A stretch of 64,000 nucleotides of DNA from Apoderus coryli (lineage: Eukaryota; Arthropoda; Insecta; Coleoptera; Attelabidae), in assembly GCA_911728435.2 (NCBI GenBank), contig OU452199.1, positions 14,022,860 to 14,086,859 of the forward strand, given 5' to 3'. Every line of letters starts with the position of its first letter. The first letter of the stretch is position 1. This document shows, one piece after another, positions 1 to 13,491 of the stretch. The position numbers and the translations under genes are program-made. The notes beneath the pieces were generated by a model. The model worked only from the letters and a program-made list of their open reading frames with translations. It had not been told where the DNA came from and made no database searches.

Positions 1-2630
1 CGGATTCTATTAGTGCCTTAGCATACCACTATCATGTTCCAGCGGTTCTTTTCATATAATGCTGCAATATGATTGAATTCACTCCCTGATTCTGTAAAGC
101 GGTGCTTGCCTTTTTCATTTGGCTTATGAACAGTAGGATGAGCAGATATGATGGTGGCATGTGACATTATTGTTAGTAGGGCAATTGACCCGTTCAGTTA
201 CAGGTTGGTCACACTTTACTGCAGTATGGCCAACTAGTTAAAATGGAAGTTACTCTGATTTTCGAATCTCCCTGTATATTATATTGAACTAGAATTTTAT
301 TGCAATGTTGTATCATGTTCCGATACCGAAACTTTAAGGTAATATACAGCATATTTAAATATCTTTCAAGGTGGCTATGATCATCTTCCAAAATCATTAT
401 GACAGCTACCAGGAATTGTTATAATATTTTGGTAATTACTTAATAACATCCAATATGAATGTCAGTTTTAAGATAATTTGAAAAAATAGTCAGTTTTACG
501 GAGTTTATTTGTTTAACATGAACAAATGTCAAAATATTTAGTAGTAATAGATTGGATTGACTTATTTAATCACGCAAATTTTCATAACAATCATGTGGTT
601 AGTTTTCTCACAACGCCTAAACTACCATCCCCGTTAAACACCCTGTATATATACATTTGGTTAACTATATCTTTGGGTAGTCTTGACTGACTATGTTAAT
701 TGTTATTATTATTCTTATTATCATTTACTGAAAACAGAGCCAACCCAAATACGTTTTAGTGAAGTCCTCCTAAAATCAACCCCAATTCCACGAAAGTTAT
801 AAAGTAACGTATCTCACGTATTTGACGGTTTAATTGGAAACCTGTGTAGGATATTTGGCACTGTTCAAAATTTTGTGTTTTTTTCTCCGAACAAAATAAT
901 ACCAAATGTTAGCTAAACATAGAAATACTCTTTTGGCTGTATGATTTTTTTGAATATTCAGAAACATTTTCAAAGAAATGTATATCTATTTCAAGTAGTT
1001 TTTTTCTAATAGGAATATTGTATTCATAGATACATCTTAGTTACAACTCTTTTATTATCAATTATTTTCACTTAAAAAACATTTTTAAATTACTTTAATC
1101 CAACTCTTACAATTAACTTTGATTCTTGAGTAAAACAAAACAATAAAACAAACAAAAAAACAAGGTTATTTAAGTAAATAACGTCCTTCCTATTAACGAT
1201 TGTCGTAGTTTTATGTTATCACTTTTCTCTGCTAACTTGGTAAGTGAATGTCAAATTATTAAACTTCACTGACCTGCTTAGCTCAGCTAAGTAGCTTTCG
1301 TCATAAAAGCATTGGCTCTCAATTGCAAAATGCTATTTCACGTCAACAATATATTCCATTAACTTGTTCAATAAGTGACCGAAATCCTTGGATATATTGA
1401 TGGCTCGACGTGAATCCACTCTTTTTGAGGGCGGTGGTATACATAAACCTCATTTTCCATTATTGTAAATTTGAAAAGAGCATAAAAGCACGTTAGAAAT
1501 CAGACTTAAAATATTTTGAAAAGAAGTATTTGATCCGCGTTGTGGATAAAATAATAAAATAATTTTGTGTAAGTTAATGGCTGTGGTTATAATCAAATGA
1601 CCAACATCCCTCCTTGCTATTGATTTTTATTATCATTTTAGCTTAGTATTAATTATAAATTCGTACATATTTACGTCGTTTAGACTCCCGACACACCTAA
1701 TTTTGATAGATTCTCGACTTAATAAAGGAAGAAATCGGTATTAAGTGCTTTATTATAGTGTACGGTATACAACAACACTACATATACAAGGTTTTTCACC
1801 ATAAGGTAATTGATGTGTTTTGGGTAAATTATGAGTAAATTTCAAGTTTTGCTTATAGATTTGTGGACTAGATAGAATTGACAATTTATAGTTATCATAC
1901 CGGGTGTCCGCAGTTAGAATAATTTCGTTATTTCTTCTTAAAAAAAACACTGCCCACACTGTCAGAATTTCGATTGTATTTTAACTAATCGTGATTACCT
2001 TGCCATAAATCGGGTAGAATTAGCAAAGGAAAGTTAAGAAGTATATTATGTGCTGTTAAAAAAAACCATAAATAATCTACAGAGCTTAATTAGCATGTTA
2101 AAATTTGCCCCCCACCTTTCTACTGCTTTCAATTTGTCTTCCAATAATTAATAATCTAAACTGATCGCATTTAATTACTTTTTAGTAAATATTTCCGCTC
2201 AAGAATAAAATAGAATATTACGCACGACGGTGAAAGGCTTTACATGCTCGTGAAATTAATTTCGCTCTTTCCTTGAAAACTGCACTGAATATCACGGGGT
2301 ACTAATATGACCAAACCACAAGAAATTTGTTATAAATCAACACATTTTATAAGAAAAAACCAGAATTTTTTTTGTCTGGTGAAATTTTTGTACCCTCTAA
2401 ATAAATATTTTTTAGCGATTAATGGATCGTAGGGTAATACAAACTTACAGCAATCAATTAGGAGTTTCGTGAATATTCACTTTTTGAAACTTTTTTCTGT
2501 AGAATGTAGAATGTTGTACCTATAATAATATAGACATGATAAAACTATACGAATTCATTTCATTATTTGCAAACAGCAGTAGATAAATGTTCATATCGTA
2601 CTATTGTAAACGAATAAAGAATTTTAATAC
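1..2630. other. AT-rich non-coding DNA
   Basis: No gene recognised. The short open frames here lack codon bias or known motifs. The one identifiable item is a solo inverted-repeat end (AACACCCTGTATAT) at about 632-650. Confidence 0.5.
632..650. repeat. Solo CAGGGTG-type transposon end
   Basis: Reads AAACACCCTGTATAT, the same end motif that bounds the fold-back elements elsewhere in the window. No partner end was found nearby. Confidence 0.4.
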
Positions 2631-2680
2631 TATACAGGGTGATACGACTAACGCGACGGTTTATTATATAGGCGAGCCAC
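2631..2680. repeat. Solo CAGGGTG-type transposon end
   Basis: Begins TATACAGGGTGATACGAC. Its reverse-complement partner was not found in the next several hundred bases, so this is probably a truncated element. Confidence 0.4.
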
Positions 2681-3684
2681 TAGAATTGATAGGAGAAAAT
2701 AATATTTTGAAAAATTATAGTGTTTCTCGCGAAAAACTTATTAAGGCAAACTATCGTAGATTATTCATGATTGTTTTTTTTTTGTGCTATTTATAGCCAA
2801 TCAGAACGTCGCATTTAAAAAGTTAGCTTGCATATTTTGAATAATATAAACGATTATACACCTGCCGCTGTCCAATCAAAAAACTCACTGGAGAAAATTT
2901 CCATAGCAACTAGTTTGATATTTGTTACAAACATTCAGATTTCGTTATTGATATCTATTGTTTTAATTTACTCACAAAATAATCTAGCCAATTACTATTC
3001 GTACATTAAAATAATACTAATAATAATATTTCTCAAATTTGCTGCATAAATACAAATCGTGTAAGTTTGACACATATTTAAGCTCTCAAACTGACACTCT
3101 TTGAAATTATAATATATATAATATAGCAGTTGCGTAGGCAATTTATTATACGTAATATTACTTTTTCGACGACTGTTTTAGAATATAGATATTCTGATGT
3201 CAATAACTGTTACAGAATATTGAATATTCCGTAATACTGTTACAGAATGACGTATTAAAGGTTGCCTATAACTTTAGCGGAATTTATAATTACACAGCGA
3301 CGATTTAGCGTAATTAATAAATATTCGTACCTCTAGAAATGGGTCAGATATATTTTAAATCTATATAACAACTGTTTCACTTTTCAATATAATATCTTAT
3401 TGAAATTTTTTTAAGTGTTTACATTTAAGTTTTGACAGAAGGACAAATTGTGGAATTTGTTTGACATATATGCCATTATTTGAAAGTCTCTTACGTGTAA
3501 TTCTTTATTTATATTATTTATCAGATATCTACTTATACACATTGAGGTAAATTATTAATTATATTATCTTGGTTTTGAATTTTTAAAAGTCCCTACCTAT
3601 ATAAATTGTTACAGAACTTTTTCAATATAATGTCTAGCGAAGAAGAGCTATAATTTGTACCCCTCCTGATAGGAAATTAAGTTG
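2681..3684. other. AT-rich non-coding DNA
   Basis: No gene recognised. The motif ACTGTTACAGAATA recurs two to three times around 3200-3250, perhaps a decayed repeat. Confidence 0.4.
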
Positions 3685-3830
3685 CAGTCGTAGAAAAAGT
3701 ATAGTCTGTAACACGTGAGGAATCAGCTAATCTGAACTCGTGGACCGTCACCCTCGCCTATCGGCTCGGGTGACAAATTTCCACTCGTTCAGAATATGCC
3801 ACATTCCTCACTTGTTACAGAATATACTAT
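3685..3830. repeat. Hairpin end of the GTCGTAGAAAAA repeat family (partial copy)
   Basis: Starts GCAGTCGTAGAAAAAGTATA and ends ACAGAATATACTAT, the same borders as the terminal segments at 46776-46888 and 50031-50145. Between them is a three-layer stem: GTAACACGTGAGGAAT pairs with ATTCCTCACTTGTTAC, TCTGAACTCGTGGA with TCCACTCGTTCAGA, and TCACCC with GGGTGA. The stem sequence differs from that of the other copies. Confidence 0.65.
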
Positions 3831-3855
3831 TTTCGCACATTCGCCCTCATAATTC

Positions 3856-4180
3856 TCGAGAAAATTAAAATTTCGCGAGTTAGGTAGTTCGAACCTATAA
3901 CTCTTATGAGAATATAATACAATAATTTGATGAAGGGTTTTTAACGTCATTGAAAGAGGGTGCGCTTCGCATGCGGAAGGTTCTGGGTTCGAATCCCAGC
4001 ACTGGCAATACTTGTTTTGTTCTAATTTTTTACTAACGTTAGTTTATTGGAAATAATGAAAATAATACAATTATAATAATAATTATTAAAATTCTGTTTC
4101 GTTACGCAGGTCAGATATTTGTTATATCATAATCTTGTCCGGAAGGTTTTGGGGCGACACAAGCAATTTTGGTAGCTCTT
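3856..4180 (+). repeat. tRNA-Ala-like composite repeat, partial copy
   Basis: Shares TTCTCGAGAAAATT, the tRNA-like segment (about 3943-4007, with CTTCGCATGCGG and GGGTTCGAATCCCAGC) and the AATAATACAATTATAATAAT tail with the copy at 28525-29145. The T-arm and B-box are intact. The A-box half is degraded. Confidence 0.7.
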
Positions 4181-6551
4181 ATCCTACATCCTGAATTATT
4201 TATATAATTTTCATCTAACTCCATTTTCTCAAATGGAACTTCCTGTATATTTTTATTACATAAACGCTATTTTTAATTTTCTATCGACCTCGATAGGTAT
4301 ATGTATGCTTCTTGCTTTGTTTTTACATAATACAGATATGTCTAAAATTTAGAGATTTCATTAATTTATTTGAGTATTCTGTGATAATACGAGTATATTC
4401 ACCCATCATCATGTTGGACAATATGTCTCTTTTCATATAATTAATTGCATGTCATAGTCTTTGCTTTAATTACTAAATATTGATATATATTTTTCGGTCG
4501 ACATTTAACAAAAACATCAAATAAATCCTAGTTAGTTGCTGTCACATTTATAATAAAATTCTACTGTCATGTGTATAATAAAATTGGCAACTAGAAATGG
4601 GTGAAAATTTATAAGCAAATTAAATTATTTTAATTGTAATGTGCTGATTACATGACACGACATGGTACTTTATATTATGAAAAATATTTGAAAATTGACA
4701 TCTAAAGTTTGTGGCCAAAACAACCATGAACGACACCACCAACGAACGAAAGTTTTAAAGAGATGGCCCAACAGATTTCGTGACACTGCACTGATAGCAT
4801 TGTATATTATGAGACCCTACCCAAAGATAAGCCGAAATTGATGTACTATTATCTAGGCAAAATCCTTATGATGATGATTCAACTTTCAATGTGAATAAAT
4901 ATAATTCTTATTAATGATCGCCAACATCGATGTTGCATAAATGTTTGGGAGGAATATGATGTTATTACCTTTTATTTTTTTAATGAACACTTTAATATAA
5001 GAGCGTTTTTAAACTTTATAAAATGAGAATTTTGGTTACTTCCTGAGAATCCTCCGATTGGTATACGAAAAACCACGAAAAATGGGTAGGGTCCCCATAA
5101 TTGGCAACATAGGTCTCCAGATTTGACCAGGGTTGTTTTAAATAAAGTTGAAAATCGTTGGAAAATTGAATTTTACTTATTAGTGGTATATTTTTTATTT
5201 TTTGTAGTGTTTTAATGCATGGCAAAATATTCTTCGTTATTTATTGTTTTATTAGTGAAACTTGTTACATCTCTGTTTCAATCCAATCGAAATATCAACT
5301 TTCAAAAGAATATGAAAATTATGACATGAAATTGTAACGTGGACTGGAACTTGAACCTATAAATTTCAGTTTAACCGTGTTCACTCAAAGTTGCTCTATA
5401 AGAAGCTGTACAGGATGATTAGCGAAACGTTTGCGAATATCAATTTGCCGCAGAGGTTATCCAGGAGCATTGTTTCTATAAGGTTTATTTATTTTTTAAG
5501 TGCTCGACTGAAATATACTGTCAAATACCTATACGGTGTCTCATTAAAAAAAACACAACTTTGATATGCGACACAAGTGACAAAAAAACTGAATAACGAA
5601 GTAATTTTCCCTATTGTCGTCATTGGCTTTGTATAGTGAAGCCTCAGTTAATAAAACAAATTAAGTATTAATTTTGACATTTAGAAAATACAAAATTAAA
5701 ATAACCTTGTTATCTCGTATTTCATAGAATTCCTAGAATATTATAGTAGTAAGTTTATCCTCCTGCTTATATAAACCGCCATCCTCTTTGTACACGTATA
5801 CGTAAAAATCTTCTCGTGAACTTATAAGATTATCGGAATAAATTTTCTTTTTTCATTTGGCCGGGATATTTCCAACATTTTCATCTTTACTTTCTCCATT
5901 TTACGTAATGGAGTACTTCAAGTTTCTTATGCTTCCTACATATTGTGCAAATATCCGATAAAAACCCGTTACCCTGCTGCATTTTTATGAGTCCACACTG
6001 AGCCTCCGATGAAGTCCTTTATAGGTTGGTTGCGTCTCGAAAACACTTCAGTTGCTGACTGCCAGCTATTTTATATGTTCACATAAAAATTATCAATCTC
6101 GCCGAAAACAGTATATAGATAGATATATCGGAGGTATAAAACGGAAATATTGTGGTTTTATTGCTACTATGCGATGGTAGGATAGAGTTGCACATCTAAT
6201 CAGATGAACGTTTGTTGGGGCTTATGAACATGCGATTACTTTTGGTCAAAGGTGAGAAATCAGCTTTCTTTGGAATATCTATTTAAAGGATTACCAAGCT
6301 GAAGTCTAGAGAAGGTTATATGGGTTTTCATATAAAATAAAGTTTTGTAGTCCTAATTTGGTTTTAAGAACAATGTGATACTCCATAAAATTGTACGCAA
6401 ACAAATAGGTTTTCAGTAGATGACATATTTTAACAAACATCCTATAAATTAGGTATAGTTTATCCAGCGTTTTTTGATAGATTTCTCCCTCTTATATAAG
6501 ACGTATAATAAATCATGCCTGCCAAAAGATACCGACAGTAATAAAAATAAC
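4181..6551. other. Non-coding DNA, nothing recognised
   Basis: No gene or complete element seen. The motif GGACTGGAACTTG near 5340 recurs near 51520, suggesting a dispersed low-copy repeat. Confidence 0.4.
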
Positions 6552-6553
6552 TA

Positions 6554-6875
6554 CAGTGACTGGAAAAAGTATTGGGTTAATGATTAATCGAAGAAAAAAA
6601 GAGTTTGCAAATAAATATATGAATGAAACAAATAATTTTTGGCAACGTGTTATTTTCTCAGATTAATCTAAATATAATCGGATGGACATCATATGATATG
6701 GAGAAGACTTAATGTGGAATTTAAACAAGAAAATTTGTGTCCGACAGTAAAACATGGTGGCAAAATATTGCAACCATGATTTGTTCAATAGTTTTTTTTA
6801 GATTAAGAACATCTATCAAATTAAATAATAATTTTTAATAAAACCTCAAGTGGATGAAACTTTTTGCAGTCACTG
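6554..6875 (+). mobile_element. Internally deleted Tc1-like element with TA target duplication
   Basis: The ends are CAGTGACTGGAAAAAGTATT on the left and, read inward from the right, CAGTGACTGCAAAAAGTTTC. Both are flanked by TA (6552-6553 and 6876-6877), the target duplication of the Tc1/mariner superfamily. Inside, about 6680-6780 on the plus strand translates in pieces to DGHHMIWRRLN and LCPTVKHGG, matching the PTVKHGG block of Tc1 transposases. At about 320 bp it is a MITE-sized derivative of a formerly coding element. Confidence 0.75.
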
Positions 6876-6877
6876 TA

Positions 6878-7954
6878 TCAGACACGGTCAGTATACCACA
6901 CGCTATACGACACGAGCGGAACACGTTGAGAGTTTAAGCATCAAGATTTAGATTAATGAAGTGACGAATATCCATATAAAATTTTTACGTTCTATAGAAA
7001 ATGTAACTGACTAAGTGAGTAAAATTTGTTGTTAGTTTATAATTTCAGAAGAATATTATTATAAATGTATCTACTTATTTGCATAACAAGTATTAACAGT
7101 AGTATTAATTATTATAAAGGTATGTGCCTTGCTGTTCGAACACGGACTAGGTGTGTGTGCATCTATGTCTAAACTTCTAAAAACAAACACAGTGTTTTTC
7201 AGTGTAGGTTTATATGTTGCCATGTTGGAGCGGCCAGGCAAGTTAAAAGGGTGCGCCTATGGATGGCTACGGTCGGTATTGACATTACAAAGGCATATCG
7301 AGTTGTGGTTTTTTAATCATTTCAAACTAACTTTAGAAACACTATACAAACAGATAGATTATTCCACCATAGCCTCAAATCAATGTCAGAGATTATAAAG
7401 TGTTTTGATAATAATTTTATCCTCCGCGCAAGGCATCCAAAAACAGACAACTGAGGACCAATCAGCCAAACTGTCAGTAACCGAATCGTTAGTGGAACTA
7501 AGTTCATGTTTATGTTGACAATCTGAAAACAGATACTTTCTAGGTAGGTATAATATTTTTTTTATAGATAATAAGTGAAACAAATAATAAGTTAGATTTA
7601 TTTCATTGACAGATTGACATTGTTGTAGCGACGTACTTAAATCATAGTGAATACTTCTTAGTCCTAGATTTTTAGTATGTTTTCCAACTTATCATGAATA
7701 ATAATAATACTTGTTTGGAAATGACATTAGTTAAATATTGAAAATAGGAACGAAATGGGAATTCTGGGAGCTTTCGGTTCGGTTAACAAAGCTATATCAA
7801 ACTATATTCATATAGAAACAGTTATATGTGTGGCCAGAGAGAAATGTCCATTGTATAGTTACTTTCATATCAAATATATTTACTCAACCTTGTGGATATA
7901 GTAAAAAGTAGGCATATGCTTAAAACATACATTAAACCTACGTAAAGCACAAAA
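6878..7954. other. Non-coding DNA, nothing recognised
   Basis: Contains a slightly GC-richer stretch (7120-7300) with an 89-codon open frame. I see no domain, splice context or codon bias to support it as a gene. Confidence 0.35.
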
Positions 7955-8520
7955 ATAGTATATTGTGCAACGAACATGAAATGACATATATTTCCTACGA
8001 GTATGATCGTACCTGCTGCTCATGCTGCAAAACATACAAGTAGGAAATGGTCATTTTATGTGAGTTTCAGGCTAGATTTTTGCTACGACTGTTTTAATGA
8101 TTTTGAATAAATTAAACATCATAACTTTTAGGAAAATATTGGTTTTTTGAAACTTACCTATACTCGCCCTGTTAGCGTAAGCCTCAGTACGATGAGTTAA
8201 AAGTATTAAATTGACTAGGTGGTGTTAAACTATATTCACTATCACTGTTTTTCATTATATTTATAAATAGCTTTGAAACCTTCGAAATTAGCAAAATATT
8301 TTAATAATAAAACTGTCAATTTGTTTTAATTATATTGTCGGCATTACTATGCTGATTTTTCACAACCGATGCTATTTTTGTCATTATCAGGAAGTTTACC
8401 CGTGCATTTTCAAATATTTCCCACTAGTTGCCCAGCAACTGAAAAACAGCCTTACAATGTACTAAATTTTCAAATTATGATTGAACATATAATAAAGGCA
8501 TATATAAAGTCTTAGAAAAA
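7955..8520 (-). repeat. GTCGTAGAAAAA repeat family, full-length diverged copy
   Basis: Inverted relative to the copies at 46316 and 49577. It starts ATAGTATATTGTGCAACGAA (the hairpin end), passes GCTACGACTGTTTTAATG, the CACCTAGTC segment and CCCACTAGTTGCCCAGCAAC, and ends near AAGTCTTAGAAAAA. It is clearly older: the central hairpin arm is largely lost. Confidence 0.75.
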
Positions 8521-11500
8521 TTATATTTTAGATTTAAATTTAATGACAAGAAAATGACAATGCCTAATAATAATTAACAATAATAAACTCTCATGACGAC
8601 AATAACTGAACAACAATACCAAATATAACTACAGTGAGTTTTATTATAAATATTATATATTATAACAATAATTGGGCTTGAGTTTTGTCAACACTAAGTA
8701 TTTACTATTTTTATCCTCTAATAATATGTTGTTGATTTTTAATGTGCATTTTCATGAATATGAAAGTCACATTTTGTTGACCCCCCTTAACGTGTGACGT
8801 AATCTATGTTGATATTATTTTTTTTTTCAATAAATCAATTTACTAAAATTAATTATTTTCGCAGTAAGATAAAAAAATAAGTTTAAAAAACTCGTAACAT
8901 AAATATCCTCCCTTCCAATGGGCACTATACATATGGGAAAAAAATTTCTGACTGATATTTAAACAAAAACCACTTCTGTAATTGTTGGTGATTTTGTATG
9001 AAATTAGATTTGCCATATAACAATATATTTTTATTCATTTCTAACCTATTTTTGTTTGTTTTTTTAAGGAAACATTTGCGACTATTAAAAAAAAAAAGTT
9101 TTTATGTGAAAGTCATTGCGGTAGTTCGATTTGTGAAAAATATCATTTTTAAATAATTGTTCCGATTCTGTCAAAAACCAAAAAATTTAGATAGTACAAT
9201 AATATGTAATATTTTCTGATAAAATCATCCTAATTTTATGAAATGAAAAAAAAATAATTATAAGTAGGATTAAGTTTTTTTTCCGATGGAAAATTTTTAG
9301 GTTATGAGACATGCACAAACAATCCCAAAAGTTGATTCTGTTTAAATAGTAGTAAGTAATAAAAAAAATTAAAGAAGTTAAAATTTTATATCATCATTAA
9401 ATGTGGCAGCAATTGACTACTTTTATTTACCTAAGACTGGTTCTATATCGTTTGTTTCTTGTTTAAGAACAAACGAATTTATCGATTTCCAACGTATATT
9501 TCAATGTTTCTTTGAAAGTTAGTTTGCCGCAAATGCGACAGTTTCCTCTGTGAAATGAAAATTAAAATGGTCGATTAAAAGCGATAAAGTTTTTCTCGGA
9601 ACAAAAATGCGGCTCAATAATTTTCACAATTTAATTATCATTAAAAAAGTTAATTATAAAATTCTCCAACTTTTAATTATAACACTGATTATAGGGTGGT
9701 TATTTTAAAACGAATTAAAAAAGAAAAAATCTGGTGATTATAACACGTTCTACTTTTTCTGTTTTGTTCATTTTGGTTTTATAAAAAATACAAAAATACG
9801 TAGATGCTTTTTACAATAAGTTGGTGAGAGTCACACAGTAAGCAATAATTTGAACAAAACTAAGAGATTTATTTGTAGAGCAGAGGAAGTTTCATTTTTC
9901 CTTAAGAGATAAACTCCACGTAGAATGGACTATTTCTTTAAAATGAAAGAATGTTTTTGTCATTATAAATATGATAGACAAAAACGTCAGTACACTTGAG
10001 TGGTGATCGGCAGGCAGTTTGACCCATGTTTCCAACATTCACGTAGAGCCAGGGAATTCGGGCGTATCTAGTGTTGACAATAGGATATAATGAAGTGGTT
10101 ACTTCTCGTCCGGGCATCGATTGTGAGCTTTGTTTCACCGAGCATATTGCCTGCTCACACTAGATGTCGCCAAATACATCTTGTTATATACTTTCGTCTT
10201 CGTCAATTATGGAAGGACGACAAAGAAACTAGTAGAATTGTAGGAATTTAATTTCTTGATTTATTTATCTTTTTTGTTTTGGGAAATTGGAATGACATCA
10301 AATAATTTCTAGAAAACACAAGTTCTTTATTTTTGATATTACTATATATGAAACATTAAACAATTATGGGGACAAATATTAAAAGTGACCTATCGCTGTA
10401 AATATGTATGTAATATGAAAGGACGCCCTCTTAATATTTACCGACAAGGAACCTTGAAGATATTTTGCATCAATGTAGACCCTGTATATGTTGAAATTTT
10501 GGAAAATCTGTTAGCAAATGTTATAAAACTAATCGCCTACATAATTTAATAATTAATAAGATAATATAGATATATTCGTACTTCAATCTAGAGTTAGATA
10601 ATATTTTATGAACACCATTTCTCATTGAAGAACTTCAATCAAATTTGTATGAGCGCATTCTGCGGTTAACACAATTTACGTAACACATCGAGAATATATT
10701 ACAATAGAAGAGAAGCGTTTAGCGTTGCTAATTATAGATAACAAAGACTCTGTATACATGTAAATTAGTAGCATGTTGTTGAAACAGAATTATGTGGCGT
10801 CAGCTTCAGATTCCATATCCATAGAAACGGCTTATTACCTGAGTTTCCTTGCAATACAGTAGCGTTTCGCATGTATAATATTCAACTTATCTACTTTGTA
10901 AAATGACATGATAAATTCATGGTTCGGTTTTTCACAATACATTTACTATAAAATGTATGCTAAACAAACTTTATATATGATACCATCAAACTTTGTTTCA
11001 TAAAATAGGGTTTTGTGTTGTTTTTTTTTTCTACCCCACTGGTATTTTTCGGTAATACTTTACTACAAAAATCTTTGCAGAAAATATAATATACCTACTT
11101 CGATCAGGAACGTTCATTAAATTTACGGTTGGTGGATTTTAAAAGGTTATAAAAGAAAAAAATAAAAAGAATAAGGAGAGAGAAGGTTTTGTACGCACGA
11201 CAAAAAAGGTTCTCGATATAATTGCATCGTATCCAATTACGAAGTATCAACAATAACACGAGGGAGAGGAAAAAAATATTTGACAGATAAACATATTAAA
11301 ATTGTGATTTTACCTCCTTCAAAAAAGTTGTTATCATTATTATAATATAGAGTGGGACGAATGTTTATCACAATATTACCTCGTAGGTTTACATTAAAAA
11401 AAAAAAAAAAGTAGGAACACCCGAAACAATATTTCTTTTAAAAATTAAATGTTGGTTCTTTTTTTCTCTAAAGTAGAAAGACAATCCTATGTCGAATCAT

Positions 11501-11884
11501 CGAATATAGACATATTCGATGGTCGAATATTATGGTCGGAAATAATCAACTTTCACACACACGAGTGGCTTCAGAGCAGTTGCTGGTACCACTAACACTT
11601 TTTGAATTTTTCTTGTGCGGTAAGCTCTCATTTTATGTTTTTTTTTTTTAATCCGCCTTGCTGAGATTCGTACGATTCCTGTTTCTGCCTGCAAATTTGT
11701 GGTGGACAAGATTATTTTCAATGGTGCCCAAAACTGTTATTTCCATGAGTTCTAGTTCTTCCTGATTTTTATTAATATTATTCTCGATATCTCAATATTT
11801 TTTGTCGCGGTTTACAAAACGCATCAAAATTTATTAGGTTTCTCTTCATTCTTGAAAACATGGCTTTATATTATTGGGTTCGTT
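8521..11884. other. AT-rich non-coding DNA
   Basis: No gene recognised over 3.3 kb. A solo GACCCTGTATATG end occurs near 10485. Poly-A and poly-T runs are common. Confidence 0.4.
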
Positions 11885-12590
11885 CGGGATATCTATTTTG
11901 ATATATAAGGTATTTGATACCTATTTGGGGAAATTGTTGCCCTACAACACTCAACGAAATACAAATGAAACAAAACAAAATATTGAAAATTTTATTTAAT
12001 TATGATTTTCTATATAATACAGAATTGCTATATATGGAACTTCGGGTGTATAAAATACAGAATATCTTAAAATTTGAACAAAGTAAACTAATTTATAAAA
12101 TATTAAACAATCTACAAAAATGTAATTTGGACATCGCACATATCGGGGAAATACATAATTATAGTACAAGGTTGGAGGGTCATGTATATATTTCAAATGC
12201 TAGAATAAATATAGGTCTAAATTGTCCTCTCAACTCGGCATCTAGGACGTACAATGGTCTACCAAATGAGATTAAGAAGTCAAATAATTAAAAGGTATTT
12301 AAGAAATTACTGAGTGGGTTTCTGGCAGATAATTGATTACACTTGTTTTGTTATAATATAGTTTAGTTATGACATCCGAGAATGGGATAAATTTAGTTCT
12401 AAGTGTTGGACTATAATACTGTAATTTGTAGTACAAATCACTGTGATTGTTGGTTTTTTTTTTTTTTGATTTTTAGTATTATTTTTAATTTTTTTTTCAT
12501 TGATACCAGTGTTTCACACTGTTTTAGGTTTAGTTATATATACTTTGTAAATTGTATATTTGTTGATAATAAACTTTTCAAAAAAAAAAA
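11885..12590 (+). mobile_element. 5'-truncated non-LTR retrotransposon (LINE) 3' end
   Basis: The open frame 11914-12291, extended upstream by RYLIPIWG, encodes the end of a reverse-transcriptase ORF2: RYLIPIWGNC, QNKILKILF, KLIYKILNN, then RINIGLNCPLNSASRTYN and the terminal LPNEIK block. This is the C-terminal region of Jockey/CR1-like elements. About 290 nt of 3' UTR follow, with GATAATAAAC before an A-run at 12581-12590. Typical 5' truncation leaves only about 130 codons. The frame is intact but lacks the catalytic FADD region. It probably belongs to the same family as the fragment at 31025-31250, which also has the RYLIP-WG motif. Confidence 0.75.
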
Positions 12591-12855
12591 TATAGATGCC
12601 TAGCTACTTCCACATTCTCATCACTTTCTATAAAGTACTTCGTATTTCTCTTGATTTTGATACTTTTTATAATAATAATTTAAGAATAATAATAGTAACA
12701 AAAATAAATGGAAATTAATTTATATCGAAACAAAGCTGAAATGCAATACTTTTAAATTTTGTATTTGACAGCTGTCATATTCGGTTTTACTAGAATGCTA
12801 GAATTGCTGCTTGATTTTTTAACTTTATATTTCAAAGCCAAATATATCGTAAGAC

Positions 12856-13487
12856 ATACAGGGTGATTAATCCTCAGTGGCCTTCTCTCCTCCTCGGGAA
12901 CTACAAAAGATATGTTCCTGAAACTTTGGGGTTCGGTAATATCGGAAAGGTTCTATAACGATGTACTTTTTACGGGTTTATATTACTTCCGGTTATACCG
13001 GAATTTAAACTTGAACCACGTGCCAATTTTTTTAAATGGAATGGTATATATTTGATTATGCCGTTCGATAGACAAAAAAATAACCTTTTTAATGCTATAT
13101 TACTGCCCTATACCTAAAATTTTCCATTTCTTCAATATTTTGAATTTTATATATTTTTGTGATAATGGGCCGCAATTTGCTGAAAAAACGTCAACTTTTT
13201 CGCAAAAAAATTTGTAGGGAAATATCTGTTAGGTTTTGGTATAGGGAATGTTTAACAAAGTGGCCTTTAAATTTTATAAGGAATCTGAAAAAAAATGAAA
13301 AATGTGCTCCCATTTAAAATAACAAAGTACGTGGTTACTTTCGGAATAAGCGGAAGTAATATAAACCCGGAAATAGTACAGCAATATAGAACCTTTCCGA
13401 TGTTACCGAATCCCAAAGTTTCAGCATCATATCTTTTGTAGTTCCCGAGAACTTTGAATAGTCCACTCAGGATGAATCACCCTGTAT
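12856..13487. mobile_element. Fold-back (inverted-repeat) element, CAGGGTG ends
   Basis: Left end ATACAGGGTGATTAATCCTC, right end AGGATGAATCACCCTGTAT. The arms extend about 170 bp and include TCGGTAATATCGGAAAGG on the left versus CCTTTCCGATGTTACCGA on the right. No coding capacity was seen in the loop. Confidence 0.85.
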
Positions 13488-13491
13488 AGTA

